Shown here one piece after another: positions 33,367 to 42,823 of a stretch of DNA of 64,000 nt (within the stretch, counting starts at the first letter, position 1; each line of letters begins with the position of its first letter). The stretch comes from F0422 sp003992255 (GTDB lineage Bacteria > Bacillota > Negativicutes > Veillonellales > Veillonellaceae). Under the pieces are notes generated by a model. The model saw only the letters and a list, made by a program, of their open reading frames with translations, made no database searches and was not told the origin of the DNA. Where the stretch lies: assembly GCF_003992255.1 (NCBI RefSeq), contig NZ_RQVA01000002.1, positions 107,559 through 171,558 on the forward strand, given 5' to 3'. The position numbers and the translations under genes are program-made.

Positions 33367-34152
33367 ATGACGTATCAAAATATTATATTTAGTATTGAAA
33401 ATAATGTGGCCACCATTACATTTAATCGCCCAGAAGTGCAAAATGGATTCAATGTGCCTATGTGCCAAGAAATTCTAGATGCCATTCGGGTGGTGAAAGA
33501 AACGGATGAGGCCCGTGTATTAGTCTTCAAAGCAGAAGGGAAAGTCTTTTCTGTAGGCGGTGATTTAACAGAAATGAAACGCGCTGTAGAAGAGGATGAT
33601 ACAGAATCTTTGTTTGAGATTACTCACTTGGTAATGGAAATTTCTTTAGCCATGAAACATTTGCCGAAGCCTGTTGTGATGTGCACTGATGGTGCTGTGG
33701 CAGGGGCGGCTTTCAATATGGTATTGGCAGCCGATATGTGCGTAGCCTCTACCAATAGCCGATTTATTCAAGCTTTTGTTAATGTAGGATTAGCCCCTGA
33801 TGCAGGTGGTATGTACTTGTTGAGCCGTGCTGTAGGTATCAACCGTGCTATGCAATTAGCTATGACTGGTGAGGCTGTAACGGCGGAAAAAGGCAAGGAA
33901 TATGGTTTTGTTTATAAAGTGTGTGAACCAGAAATTTTGGAGCGCACCACGAATCGTTTGGTACAACGCTTGGCGAAAGGACCTGTTCATTCTTTCCGTG
34001 CTATGAAGCAAATGATGTGGGCTAGTTTTTTTACAAACTTTGAGGAATATGCGGAATTAGAAGTGAAAATCCAAAATTCCTTAGGGGGCACAGAAGATTT
34101 CCGAGAAGGTGTACGCGCCTTTGCAGAAGGAAGAAGACCTAAATTTAAATAG
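33367..34152 (+). CDS. Enoyl-CoA isomerase/hydratase family protein (PaaG/ECI-like)
   Basis: 261 residues, crotonase fold. Oxyanion region VFSVGGDLTEM and GAVAGAAFNMVLAADM. Both hydratase glutamates are absent: GGGCE is GAAFN and QPEI is QAFV. The FIQAFVNVGLAPDAGG segment matches PaaG/ECI-type isomerases, where Asp of PDxGG acts, so double-bond isomerisation is more likely than hydration. Starts 7 bases after the PepSY gene stop; no other fatty-acid gene is nearby. Confidence 0.78.
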   Translation: MTYQNIIFSIENNVATITFNRPEVQNGFNVPMCQEILDAIRVVKETDEARVLVFKAEGKVFSVGGDLTEMKRAVEEDDTESLFEITHLVMEISLAMKHLPKPVVMCTDGAVAGAAFNMVLAADMCVASTNSRFIQAFVNVGLAPDAGGMYLLSRAVGINRAMQLAMTGEAVTAEKGKEYGFVYKVCEPEILERTTNRLVQRLAKGPVHSFRAMKQMMWASFFTNFEEYAELEVKIQNSLGGTEDFREGVRAFAEGRRPKFK

Positions 34153-34173
34153 TACATCTGTGGATGTGAAAAG

Positions 34174-34216
34174 AAAGAGCTATTACGACTAAGTAGGGTC
34201 GATAATAGCTCTTTTT
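34174..34216 (+). terminator. Terminator of the enoyl-CoA isomerase gene
   Basis: AAGAGCTATTA / TAATAGCTCTT arms with CGA/TCG inside, then TTTTT. Confidence 0.8.
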
Positions 34217-34301
34217 GCATGTAGAGAACATGTTCGTGAGGGGCTTCTATATATATGCTGTGGTCCTATATAGAGTAGGAGATATAGGTAATTGGGAGGC
34301 T

Positions 34302-34336
34302 AATAAAAAAGAGGGCCCTTCTAGAAAAGAGTCCTC
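34302..34336 (-). terminator. Terminator of guaC
   Basis: On the minus strand, GAGGACTC / GGGCCCTC imperfect stem followed by TTTTTT. Confidence 0.6.
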
Positions 34337-34346
34337 ATATATGTGA

Positions 34347-35333
34347 TTAGCGGTCACCGTTAAAGATAGAGTTTTTAACGATAACGTAGTCAACTTTTTT
34401 GATGGCTTGTAGTGTAGTACCACCAGCGTAAGAGATAGAAGATTGTAAATCTTGTTCCATTTCTATCAATGTATCGAAGATACTGCCTTTAGATTGGATT
34501 GTAATTTTTTTGCCTTCTACGTTTTTGCGTTCCCCTTTTTGGTGTTCAGAAGCACTGCCGAAGTATTCTTTGTAAGTTACACCGTCAATAGTGACTTCCT
34601 TGCCTGGAGATTCGATATGACCAGCGAATAGAGATCCGATCATCACGAAGGAAGCACCAAAGCGAATAGATTTCGCAATGTCACCATGATCGCGGATACC
34701 ACCGTCAGCGATGATAGGTTTTGTAGCCGCTTTCGCACACCAGCGAACCGCGGATAATTGCCAACCACCAGTACCAAAACCAGTTTTTAGTTTAGTGATA
34801 CATACTTTACCAGGTCCGATACCTACTTTTGTGGCATCTGCACCAGCATTTTCTAGTTCACGTACGGCTTCTGGAGTACCTACGTTACCAGCGATAACGA
34901 AGCTTTCAGGAAGTTCACGTTTAATGTGTTGAATCATTTCAATAACGCTATTGGAATGACCGTGAGCAATATCGATAGTAATATATTCTGGGCATAGGTT
35001 TGCTTCTTTTAATTCTTTTACAAAATCAAATTCCTCTGGTTTTACACCGATGGAAATAGATGCAAATAAACCTGCCTCATGCATGTCTTTGACAAAGTCC
35101 AAACGTTTTTCAGGTTGGAAGCGGTGCATGATGTAGAAGTAGTTTTCAGCTGCTAATTGTTTTGCCAATTTTTCATCGATAATGGTTTGCATATTAGCTG
35201 GCACAATTGGTAAACGGAATGTACGACTTCCAAGCTTTACAGTTGTGTCACATTCACTACGGCTAGATACGATACATTTATTTGGTATCAGTTGCACGTC
35301 TTCATAATCGAAAATGTTTGTAGTATTGATCAT
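34347..35333 (-). CDS. guaC: GMP reductase
   Basis: NADPH-dependent deamination of GMP to IMP, purine salvage. 328 residues; IMPDH/GMPR fold without CBS domains. Signature SRSECDTTVKLGSRTFRLPI, catalytic C178 in GIGPGKVCITKL, and IADGGIRDHGDIAKSIRFGA. It is the GuaC type 2 length found in Firmicutes. Its own promoter lies at 35387-35415. Functionally compatible with the purine-oxidising hydroxylase elsewhere in the window. Confidence 0.94.
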   Translation of the reverse strand: MINTTNIFDYEDVQLIPNKCIVSSRSECDTTVKLGSRTFRLPIVPANMQTIIDEKLAKQLAAENYFYIMHRFQPEKRLDFVKDMHEAGLFASISIGVKPEEFDFVKELKEANLCPEYITIDIAHGHSNSVIEMIQHIKRELPESFVIAGNVGTPEAVRELENAGADATKVGIGPGKVCITKLKTGFGTGGWQLSAVRWCAKAATKPIIADGGIRDHGDIAKSIRFGASFVMIGSLFAGHIESPGKEVTIDGVTYKEYFGSASEHQKGERKNVEGKKITIQSKGSIFDTLIEMEQDLQSSISYAGGTTLQAIKKVDYVIVKNSIFNGDR

Positions 35334-35386
35334 TATTTGTTGCCCCCTAAATAGACATAATTAGGATTAAGACATAATCCTTATCT

Positions 35387-35415
35387 ATTATACATAAGTC
35401 CCTTCAAGTTGGCAA
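35387..35415 (-). promoter_or_regulatory. Promoter of guaC
   Basis: Minus strand TTGCCA (35415-35410), 17-base spacer, TATAAT (35392-35387). The leader carries a short hairpin AGGATT / AATCCT (35363-35381). Confidence 0.6.
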
Positions 35416-35589
35416 CATAACTTATGTACTTTCAGTGCATACATGAAGTATAGAATCGTAGAGAGTAACAATTTTTGCAAAAGACCTATAAAAAATGATA
35501 GAATAGAAATACTATAGAAAGTTGTTAATATCATGTGATTGAGCTTTCAGATTTTACATATACAGGTATCCATATAAAGGAGAAATACT

Positions 35590-36198
35590 ATGAGTGCTAC
35601 TAATTCACCAAAAAGTACGAATGATACAAATGTAACAAAAAGAACACCTGGCAAAACTTCTACCAATACACTGATGCTTGTTGAAGGTGGTTTAGTTATT
35701 GCGATGGCACAAATTTTAAGTATGTATGTGATTTACCAAATGCCACAAGGTGGTGCAGTCAAAGCAGCAAATTTAGTGCCATTATTGATATATGCTTACC
35801 GTTGGGGTGGTCGTGCAGGGATGTTGACTGGCTTAGTATATGGCATTGTTCATTTTATATTAGGGTTTAAATATTCCGTTCACTACTTAAGCATTATATT
35901 GGATTACTTGTTGGCCTATGGTGCTATCGGTATTGCGGGATTCTTTGGCGGTGCCGGTACGGTGAAAGCCTTCTTTGGGGCTGTCTATGCTGCGTTGACT
36001 CGCTTTGCTATGTCTGCCATTAGTGGGGTCGTAGTATTTGGTGCCTATGCGCCAGAAGGACAAAGCCCTTGGGTGTATTCTTTGTTATACAATGCTACCT
36101 ACATGTTACCAGATTTAATCATTAATTTGGTGGTATTGGCCGTGTTGTATGTACCGGTGATGAAAGGCTTGCGTCGAGTAAATACTAATCATAGATAG
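35590..36198 (+). CDS. thiT: ECF-type thiamine transporter substrate component ThiT
   Basis: 202 residues, about six membrane segments after a polar 30-residue start. Pattern NLVPLLIYAYRWGGRAGMLT followed by GLVYGIVHFILG and LDYLLAYGAIGIAG is typical of ThiT S-components, which bind thiamine and use a shared ECF module. AAAGGAG before ATG. The leader shows no CTGAGA-type TPP riboswitch, which is notable for this family; specificity is inferred from motifs. Confidence 0.82.
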   Translation: MSATNSPKSTNDTNVTKRTPGKTSTNTLMLVEGGLVIAMAQILSMYVIYQMPQGGAVKAANLVPLLIYAYRWGGRAGMLTGLVYGIVHFILGFKYSVHYLSIILDYLLAYGAIGIAGFFGGAGTVKAFFGAVYAALTRFAMSAISGVVVFGAYAPEGQSPWVYSLLYNATYMLPDLIINLVVLAVLYVPVMKGLRRVNTNHR

Positions 36199-36243
36199 AA
36201 ACTAGGTATCTAGTAAGACATAATACGTATATAGGAGATATAG

Positions 36244-37389
36244 ATGATTTCAGAGTTAGGAATAATTATTTTAGCGGGCGGGTTAAGTACTCGTATGGGA
36301 ACAGACAAGACGAGATTGCCTTGGGGAAGCACAACCCTGTTGGGGGAGATGCTCCGCAAGGCGGTACTAACAGAATGTGGAGAAATTATAGTTTCCATCA
36401 ACCGTGATTTAGAAGAATCAGAATTGCATATTTTAGAAGAAGCTCGCTCCTTTGGACGCGATATTCAATTGGTGCACGATCGCATTCCGGATAAAGGACC
36501 ATTGAGCGGATTGGAAGCTGCCTTTGCAGTAGGATCCAAAGAAGCATATATTGTAGTATCTGCAGATATGCCTTGGTTCTCATTCCATTGGTTGCCATCG
36601 TGGGAAGTTCATATTGATACATTCTTGCAAGGAGAATTATTGGCTATGGTTCCCTATGTGGGATTACAAGAGTATGAGCCATTAGCCGCTATTTATAAAG
36701 CGTCCGTATTCTCTTATATTGAGCAAGCTTTAGAAGGTGATGACGTATCCATGCATGGTATGTTAGAACAGATTCCTTATATGGAAATGGATATGATTGA
36801 TGAAGCTGAAATGTATCAAAATGTAAATACAAAGCTTTCCTATAAACTGGCTCAAGCAAAAGCTTTAAATCGCGAACGTTCTGTACCGATTGTATCGATT
36901 AGTGCAGGCCAGTCCAAATCTGGCAAAACAACGGTAGCAACAGCACTGATCAAAGTCTTGTCAGAACGTGGTATCGTCGTAGGCATGGTGAAAAGTGACG
37001 GTCATGGATTTACTATGGATACGGAGGGAACTGATACTTGGAAAGCTACACAGGCAGGGGCGAAGGCAGTCGCTATTGCAGGGCCTAATGGGTATGCGAT
37101 GATCGTAAATGATGAACGTATGCAACGTCAGCAGCAGTTGATTCGATTAGCCAATGAGATGCCAGTAGATCTAGTGTTCCTAGAAAGCCGCACTCATGGA
37201 GTGGCACCGATTATTGAAGTGGTGCGTACTGACCATGATGAAGCTCGTTTGCATCAGGTGGATGATATTGTAGCTGTAGTAACGGATGCAGACGACCGAT
37301 TGGAAGGAAGTACTCTGTGTGAACAATTTAGCTTTAGCGATGATGATATGGAGCGTTTAGCAGATTGGATAACAAAGGAGTTATTATGA
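36244..37389 (+). CDS. mobA: MobA-MobB fusion, molybdopterin guanine dinucleotide synthesis
   Basis: 381 residues. N-terminal MobA domain (1-200) with LAGGLSTRMGTDKTRLPWG and SADMPWFS; C-terminal MobB GTPase domain (about 215-381) with ISAGQSKSGKTTVATALI and MVKSDGHGF. Attaches GMP to Mo-molybdopterin. The two activities are separate genes in many bacteria. Overlaps moeA by 4 bases. Confidence 0.9.
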   Translation: MISELGIIILAGGLSTRMGTDKTRLPWGSTTLLGEMLRKAVLTECGEIIVSINRDLEESELHILEEARSFGRDIQLVHDRIPDKGPLSGLEAAFAVGSKEAYIVVSADMPWFSFHWLPSWEVHIDTFLQGELLAMVPYVGLQEYEPLAAIYKASVFSYIEQALEGDDVSMHGMLEQIPYMEMDMIDEAEMYQNVNTKLSYKLAQAKALNRERSVPIVSISAGQSKSGKTTVATALIKVLSERGIVVGMVKSDGHGFTMDTEGTDTWKATQAGAKAVAIAGPNGYAMIVNDERMQRQQQLIRLANEMPVDLVFLESRTHGVAPIIEVVRTDHDEARLHQVDDIVAVVTDADDRLEGSTLCEQFSFSDDDMERLADWITKELL

Positions 37390-38624
37390 TACCTGCAGTA
37401 ACAGTGGAGGGAGCCTTACAAGAATTGAAGGCTCCTTTTAGTAAATATATATTGGGAACAGAGCAAGTTTCATTAAAGGCATGTGGAGGTCGAGTGTTAG
37501 CAGAACCTGTGGTGGCACAGATGAACTATCCTCCATTCCGTCGATCTGCCATGGATGGTATTGCCGTTGCCTTTCAGGAAGGGGTCAACACCTATACCAT
37601 CATAGATACAATCGGTGCAGGAGAAACATTTCAAGGCACATTAGCCAAAGGGCAAGGTATTGCGATTATGACGGGAGCGATGATTCCTGATACAGCAGAT
37701 ACTGTGATTGTGAAAGAAGCTCTCGTAGAGATAGATGCTAATCATGTACGAGTGGCTGGCAAGATTCAACAAGGACAACATATTTTGTTAGAAGGAGAAG
37801 ATGTACAGGCTGGAGAAGTACTAGCTGCTACAGGGACACGATTGGCGCCGGGGCACATGGCCTTATTGGCTAGCCAAGGTGTTCAAACTGTATGTGTGTA
37901 CCGAAAGCCACGAGTACTTTTGTTGACGACAGGTCGTGAAGTAGTAGATGTATCGGATGCGGTACAAGCGGGACAAATCTATAACTCTAATCGATATTTA
38001 TTCCAAGGTGCATTAGAATCTCTTGAAGTTGAGGTAGCAGTTGTTGCACATTTGTCAGATGCACTAGATGCATTGGAATCAAATTGTCAAAAGGTACTTC
38101 AATTACTCGATGCAAATGGGCCCATTGATATGATCATTAGTACGGGTGGTGTATCCGTAGGCGATTTTGATACAATGCCTCAACTCTATGAACAACTAGG
38201 AGCTCGTACACTATATCGTCGGTTGCAGATGAGACCAGGGGCAGCTTCCTTTGGAGGATGTATAGAAAGAGATGGCCATATAACATGGTGTATGGGCTTA
38301 TCTGGGAATCCTACAGCAGCGCTAAATCAATTTTATATACTGGTAGCACCTATATTGCGTTCCTTATCAGTAGGTACTGAGAGTAGAACACCTTGGATAT
38401 CTTGCTATTTAGGGGAATCTATAGATCGTAAGCATCCTTGTGATCGGTATTATCAGGGATCTTTGCAATATGAAGAAGGGAAATGTTGGTTTTATCCAAA
38501 CTTTGCTATGACATCAGGTGGAATTAAAAGTATAGCAACGGCGGAAGGACTTGTTAAAGTAGCTAAAAATAGTGATGTTATGAAACAGGGAAATCTTGTA
38601 GAAGTGCTTTTATTTTCAAAGTAA
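37386..38624 (+). CDS. moeA: Molybdopterin molybdenumtransferase MoeA
   Basis: 412 residues from ATG 37386, inside the mobAB stop (ATGA), with AAAGGAG upstream. MoeA pattern: RRSAMDGIAVAF near residue 50, IMTGAMIPDTADTVIVKE, RKPRVLLLTTGREVVD, IISTGGVSVGDFD and LSGNPTAAL. Inserts molybdate into adenylated molybdopterin. Serves both the MGD route (mobAB) and the MCD route (mocA at 16231). Confidence 0.94.
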   Translation: MIPAVTVEGALQELKAPFSKYILGTEQVSLKACGGRVLAEPVVAQMNYPPFRRSAMDGIAVAFQEGVNTYTIIDTIGAGETFQGTLAKGQGIAIMTGAMIPDTADTVIVKEALVEIDANHVRVAGKIQQGQHILLEGEDVQAGEVLAATGTRLAPGHMALLASQGVQTVCVYRKPRVLLLTTGREVVDVSDAVQAGQIYNSNRYLFQGALESLEVEVAVVAHLSDALDALESNCQKVLQLLDANGPIDMIISTGGVSVGDFDTMPQLYEQLGARTLYRRLQMRPGAASFGGCIERDGHITWCMGLSGNPTAALNQFYILVAPILRSLSVGTESRTPWISCYLGESIDRKHPCDRYYQGSLQYEEGKCWFYPNFAMTSGGIKSIATAEGLVKVAKNSDVMKQGNLVEVLLFSK

Positions 38625-38680
38625 GTGAGAATAAAGAATCAAAAAAATGAATAAATACCCTTATTTTTAAACGAAATATC

Positions 38681-38709
38681 TTGTGTATATAGAAAAAATT
38701 TGGTATAAT
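38681..38709 (+). promoter_or_regulatory. Promoter of the dicarboxylate symporter gene
   Basis: TTGTGT (38681-38686), 17-base spacer, TATAAT (38704-38709). Confidence 0.55.
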
Positions 38710-38743
38710 CTTTCTATAGAATTATAAACTAGGGTCTGACAAA

Positions 38744-38785
38744 AGAGACACGATGTGCTATCCAGTACACCAGTGCCTCTTTTTA
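38744..38785 (+). terminator. Terminator-like hairpin in the symporter leader
   Basis: AGAGACAC (38744-38751) pairs with GTGCCTCT (38773-38780), then TTTTAT. Lies between promoter and gene, 44 bases before the start, so it may act as an attenuator. Confidence 0.55.
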
Positions 38786-38828
38786 TATGGTCCATATAAG
38801 GGTATTACTTTGAAAGAAAGGGGATTCT

Positions 38829-40154
38829 ATGGCAGTATTAAAAAAATTGGGCCTATCCGGATGGATTGTTATTGGCTTGATTGCAGGGGTATTGGTGGGC
38901 GTTGTAGCACCAGATTTTGCGAAACAATTAAAACCGTTAGGTGATGTATTTATTCGCATGATTAAAATGATTGTAGTTCCATTGATTTTCAGCTCTCTTG
39001 TTATGGGGATTGCTGGTACAGGGGACTTTAAAAAGTTAGGTCGTCTAGGCGGTAAAGCTATTTTATGGTTCGAAATTGCAACAACATTGGCATTATTTGT
39101 TGGTTTATTTGTAGTTAACGTATTTGAACCAGGTGTAGGTGTTAATTTAACAGCTACTGGCAATGCGGTGGATATTGCTAATAAAGCAGCTGCCAAAGGG
39201 GAAATGGACCACATACAAATGTTGGTTAACATCATTCCAACGAATATCGTAGATGCTATGGCTCGTGGCGATATGTTGCAAATTATCTTCTTTAGTTGTA
39301 TGTTTGCGATTGCTGCAGCTAGTATTGGTAAAGAAGGTAAACAAATTGTAGAGCTTTCCAAAGACTTGGCTCACATCATGTTTAAAGTGACGCACTATGT
39401 TATGTACGTATCTCCAATCGGTATTTTTGGTGCTATTGCCTATACGGTAGGTAACTTCGGTTTAGGTATGTTAGTACCGTTAATGAAACTTGTATTTACA
39501 TTATACGGTGGATTGATTTTATTCTTAGTGATCATCGTTGCTATCGCATCATTCCTTACAAAAGTAAACTTGTTTAAATTAGGTAAAGTGTTGAAAGAGC
39601 CAATCGTATTGGCCTTCTCTACAGCAGCTTCTGAAGCAGCATTACCGATTGCGATGGAAAAGTTGAAAAAAGTAGGGATTCCGAATCAGGTCGTAAGCTT
39701 TGTGTTACCATTGGGATATACATTTAACTTAGATGGATCTACATTGTATTCGTCCTTAGCAGTTGTATTTATTTCACAAGTATATGGCATTCCGTTTCCG
39801 ATTGAACAACAATTGTTGATGGTTCTTACGTTGATGTTATCTACGAAAGGGATTGCAGCAGTACCAGGAGCTTCCTTAATTGTGATTGCGGGTACAGCAG
39901 CTGCCTTTGGATTGCCGGTAGAAGGATTAGCATTAATTCTTGGTGTGGATCGTATCTTGGATATGGCTCGTACCGTATGTAACTTGTCTGGTAACTGCTT
40001 AGCGGCTGCTCTAGTAGGTCGTTGGGAAAATGAAGTATCTGCAGAGCGATTGACATATTTAATGGAACATCCATTAACTGATGAAGAAGTAGATGCGATG
40101 GAACAAGAAAGCTTTGAGCACGTAGGCGAAGCTCACGAAGATGTAAAAGCATAA
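38829..40154 (+). CDS. Dicarboxylate/amino acid:cation symporter (DAACS family)
   Basis: 441 residues, GltP/DctA fold. Conserved VFIRMIKMIVVPLIFSSLV, the re-entrant serine-rich equivalent FSTAASEAALPIAMEKL, GYTFNLDGSTLYSSLAV, and STKGIAAVPGASLIVI, LGVDRILDMARTVCNLSGN. The Arg in RTVCN favours acidic substrates (glutamate, aspartate, fumarate, malate). AAAGGGG before ATG. Confidence 0.88.
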   Translation: MAVLKKLGLSGWIVIGLIAGVLVGVVAPDFAKQLKPLGDVFIRMIKMIVVPLIFSSLVMGIAGTGDFKKLGRLGGKAILWFEIATTLALFVGLFVVNVFEPGVGVNLTATGNAVDIANKAAAKGEMDHIQMLVNIIPTNIVDAMARGDMLQIIFFSCMFAIAAASIGKEGKQIVELSKDLAHIMFKVTHYVMYVSPIGIFGAIAYTVGNFGLGMLVPLMKLVFTLYGGLILFLVIIVAIASFLTKVNLFKLGKVLKEPIVLAFSTAASEAALPIAMEKLKKVGIPNQVVSFVLPLGYTFNLDGSTLYSSLAVVFISQVYGIPFPIEQQLLMVLTLMLSTKGIAAVPGASLIVIAGTAAAFGLPVEGLALILGVDRILDMARTVCNLSGNCLAAALVGRWENEVSAERLTYLMEHPLTDEEVDAMEQESFEHVGEAHEDVKA

Positions 40155-40196
40155 ATACAAAGTATTTAGATTGTACTTTATCTAGTATAACAATAT

Positions 40197-40236
40197 AAGC
40201 ACCATGCTAATATAGAACAGGCATGGTGCTTTTTTG
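40197..40236 (+). terminator. Terminator of the symporter gene
   Basis: AAGCACCATGC / GCATGGTGCTT perfect 11-bp stem, then TTTT. Confidence 0.88.
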
Positions 40237-40438
40237 TTGCCTATGTATAGATATTTTATGTCGAATTGTGACAATTATTAATAGACGAAATATAGGAAAA
40301 CGTTGTATGATGGTTCTAATAGACTTTTTCTTTATTGTAGTACTAGTCAAAAGCATGAATCTACGAAGAGTGTCAATTAGTCGATGATATTGTATGTTCT
40401 ATGCAAGTGCATGAGTGCGTATTGGGAGGGGAATATAT

Positions 40439-42109
40439 ATGTTAAGTGATATTGAAATTGCTCAACAGGCAGAGATGAAACCAATTGTAGAGATTGCCAA
40501 AGGATGCCAACTTTCAGAAGATGAATTGGAATTATATGGAAAATATAAAGCGAAAGTTTCCTTTGATGCGATGGAACGTTTACAACATAAACCGAATGGA
40601 AAACTTGTGTTAGTGACGGCCATTACACCAACACCAGCTGGAGAAGGAAAATCGACTACAACCATCGGTTTAACACAAGCCTTGCAACACATTGGAGTGA
40701 ATAGCATTGCTGTATTGCGAGAACCATCGTTAGGGCCCGTCTTCGGTGTGAAAGGTGGCGCTGCAGGCGGTGGCTATGCACAAGTGGTACCAATGGAAGA
40801 TATCAACCTTCATTTTACAGGGGATATGCATGCGATTACATCGGCTAACAATTTATTAGCAGCTATGATTGATAATCACATTTTTCAGGGCAATGCATTG
40901 CAAATTGATGTGAGACGCATTAGTTGGAAGCGTGTGATGGATATGAATGATCGCGCCCTACGAAATGTTGTGGTGGGTCTTGGTGGCCCTATGAGTGGTG
41001 TACCACGGGAAGATCACTTTATGATTACAGTGGCCTCAGAAATTATGGCTATTTTGTGTTTAGCTCGTGATTTAGAAGATTTAAAAGCCCGATTTGGACG
41101 AATTGTCATTGGCACAAATCTATCGGGCGAACCTGTATTTGTACATCAATTAGGTTGTGAAGGGGCGATGGCGCTTCTTATGAAAGATGCCATAAAACCA
41201 AATTTAGTACAAACCCTTGAGCATACGCCAGTGTTGATTCACGGTGGGCCATTTGCGAACATTGCTCATGGATGTAACTCTATTATTGCCACTAAATTGG
41301 GATTGAAGCTAGGTGATGTTGTCATTACAGAAGCGGGCTTTGGCGCTGATTTGGGAGCGGAAAAGTTCTTGCATATTAAATGTCATTATGGAGATATTTT
41401 CCCAGATGCAGTGGTGATTGTGGCGACGATACGAGCTCTAAAAATGCATGGAGGCGTGCTAAAATCTGATCTTACAACAGAAAACGTGACAGCAGTACAG
41501 GAAGGCTTTGTCAATTTAGAAAAACAAATTGCCAATATGAAAGCCTTTGGGCTACCTGTATTAGTGAGCGTTAATAAATTTGCTACTGATACAGCTGCTG
41601 AAATCGATGCATTGTTAGCATTGTGCGAACGCCATGGTGTCGATGTGACACTGAATGAATGTTGGGAAAAAGGCGGTGCTGGTGGCATCGATATGGCACA
41701 GCAAGTGATGCGTATATTAGAGAATACAACGACGAAACCGACTTTCTTATATGATGTGAAAGATACCATTTCAAATAAATTGACAGCTATCGTTAAAGAA
41801 ATATATGGCGGTACTGGAATTGTATTTACAAGTGCAGCGAAAAAACAAATTGCGCAATTAGAAGGATGGGGCCTTGCGGACTTACCGGTATGCGTAGCTA
41901 AAACACAATATTCTTTAAGTGATAACCCAGAATTATTGGGAGCCCCAACTGATTTCACAATTACAGTACAAGATGTGCGTATTGCCAATGGTGCTGGATT
42001 TATTGTGTGTCAGACAAGTAATATCATGGTTATGCCAGGTTTGCCAAAACAGCCAGCTGCTCTTGGCATGGATGTGGCCACAGATGGCACAATTCAAGGG
42101 CTATTCTAG
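40439..42109 (+). CDS. fhs: Formate-tetrahydrofolate ligase
   Basis: ATP-dependent formylation of THF with formate. 556 residues from ATG 40439 (GGGAGG 9 bases upstream). P-loop TPTPAGEGKSTTTIGLTQAL at about residue 65, FFHFTGD-like LHFTGDMHAITSANNL, and NVVVGLGGPMSGVPRE. Followed after 8 bases by the cyclohydrolase gene: together they link formate to methenyl- and methylene-THF. Confidence 0.95.
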   Translation: MLSDIEIAQQAEMKPIVEIAKGCQLSEDELELYGKYKAKVSFDAMERLQHKPNGKLVLVTAITPTPAGEGKSTTTIGLTQALQHIGVNSIAVLREPSLGPVFGVKGGAAGGGYAQVVPMEDINLHFTGDMHAITSANNLLAAMIDNHIFQGNALQIDVRRISWKRVMDMNDRALRNVVVGLGGPMSGVPREDHFMITVASEIMAILCLARDLEDLKARFGRIVIGTNLSGEPVFVHQLGCEGAMALLMKDAIKPNLVQTLEHTPVLIHGGPFANIAHGCNSIIATKLGLKLGDVVITEAGFGADLGAEKFLHIKCHYGDIFPDAVVIVATIRALKMHGGVLKSDLTTENVTAVQEGFVNLEKQIANMKAFGLPVLVSVNKFATDTAAEIDALLALCERHGVDVTLNECWEKGGAGGIDMAQQVMRILENTTTKPTFLYDVKDTISNKLTAIVKEIYGGTGIVFTSAAKKQIAQLEGWGLADLPVCVAKTQYSLSDNPELLGAPTDFTITVQDVRIANGAGFIVCQTSNIMVMPGLPKQPAALGMDVATDGTIQGLF

Positions 42110-42117
42110 GAGGTAAT

Positions 42118-42738
42118 ATGGAATTACATACAGTATCAGTGTTGGATTTTATTCGTGAACTGGGCTCTAGTGCTCCGGCTCCAGGGGGTGGAAGTGTAGC
42201 GGCGATGAGTGGCTCTACGGCAGCAGCACTCATCGAAATGGTAGCGAATTTGACGATTGGTAAAACGAAGTATGAATCTGTCCAAGAAGAAATGAAAGAG
42301 ATTCAAGGACGGATGTGTCAGGTGAAAGAAGACTTTATCCACTATATTAATAAAGATAGTGCAGCTTTCATGGAACTAATGGGGGCTTTCAAGTTACCAA
42401 AAGAAACTGACGAGGAAAAACACGTTCGTAAAGAAGAGATTCAACGCACTACAAAGCAAGCTGCCCTCGTACCATTTGAAATTGGTGTGCTAGCTGTATC
42501 CTTGTTGCCGTTGGCAGAAACAGTGATTGTGAAAGGAAATACAAATGCCATTACTGATGGTGCCATTGCTGTGATTAATGCCAGAGCAGCTGTAAAAAGC
42601 GCATTTTTAAATGTTAGAATTAACCTCGGCTCTATTCAGGATCAAGAGTTTGTGGATGCCATGAATGTACGTATGAGCGAGATTGAAGCAACATTGGATG
42701 AAGAGGAGAAACGCCTGTTAAGTTTGGTGCAATTATAA
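42118..42738 (+). CDS. fchA: Methenyl-THF cyclohydrolase/cyclodeaminase family protein
   Basis: 206 residues, FTCD C-terminal domain fold (all-helical). Signature SSAPAPGGGSVAAMSGSTAA at residues 20-39, and a late SAFLNVRINL. Hydrolyses methenyl-THF to formyl-THF or deaminates formimino-THF. Next to fhs, the cyclohydrolase role is likeliest; the downstream permease leaves formimino (histidine) metabolism open. Confidence 0.85.
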   Translation: MELHTVSVLDFIRELGSSAPAPGGGSVAAMSGSTAAALIEMVANLTIGKTKYESVQEEMKEIQGRMCQVKEDFIHYINKDSAAFMELMGAFKLPKETDEEKHVRKEEIQRTTKQAALVPFEIGVLAVSLLPLAETVIVKGNTNAITDGAIAVINARAAVKSAFLNVRINLGSIQDQEFVDAMNVRMSEIEATLDEEEKRLLSLVQL

Positions 42739-42823
42739 CCAAAGGGCTTGCTTACCTGTATGAAAGGTACTGCATTTTGTACGGTAAGAAAAACTAATAA
42801 GTATGATAAAAAGGAGATCCTGA

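Noticed and set aside
35420..35589. TPP riboswitch ahead of thiT
   Set aside because: The expected CTGAGA and partner motif are not present in the leader.
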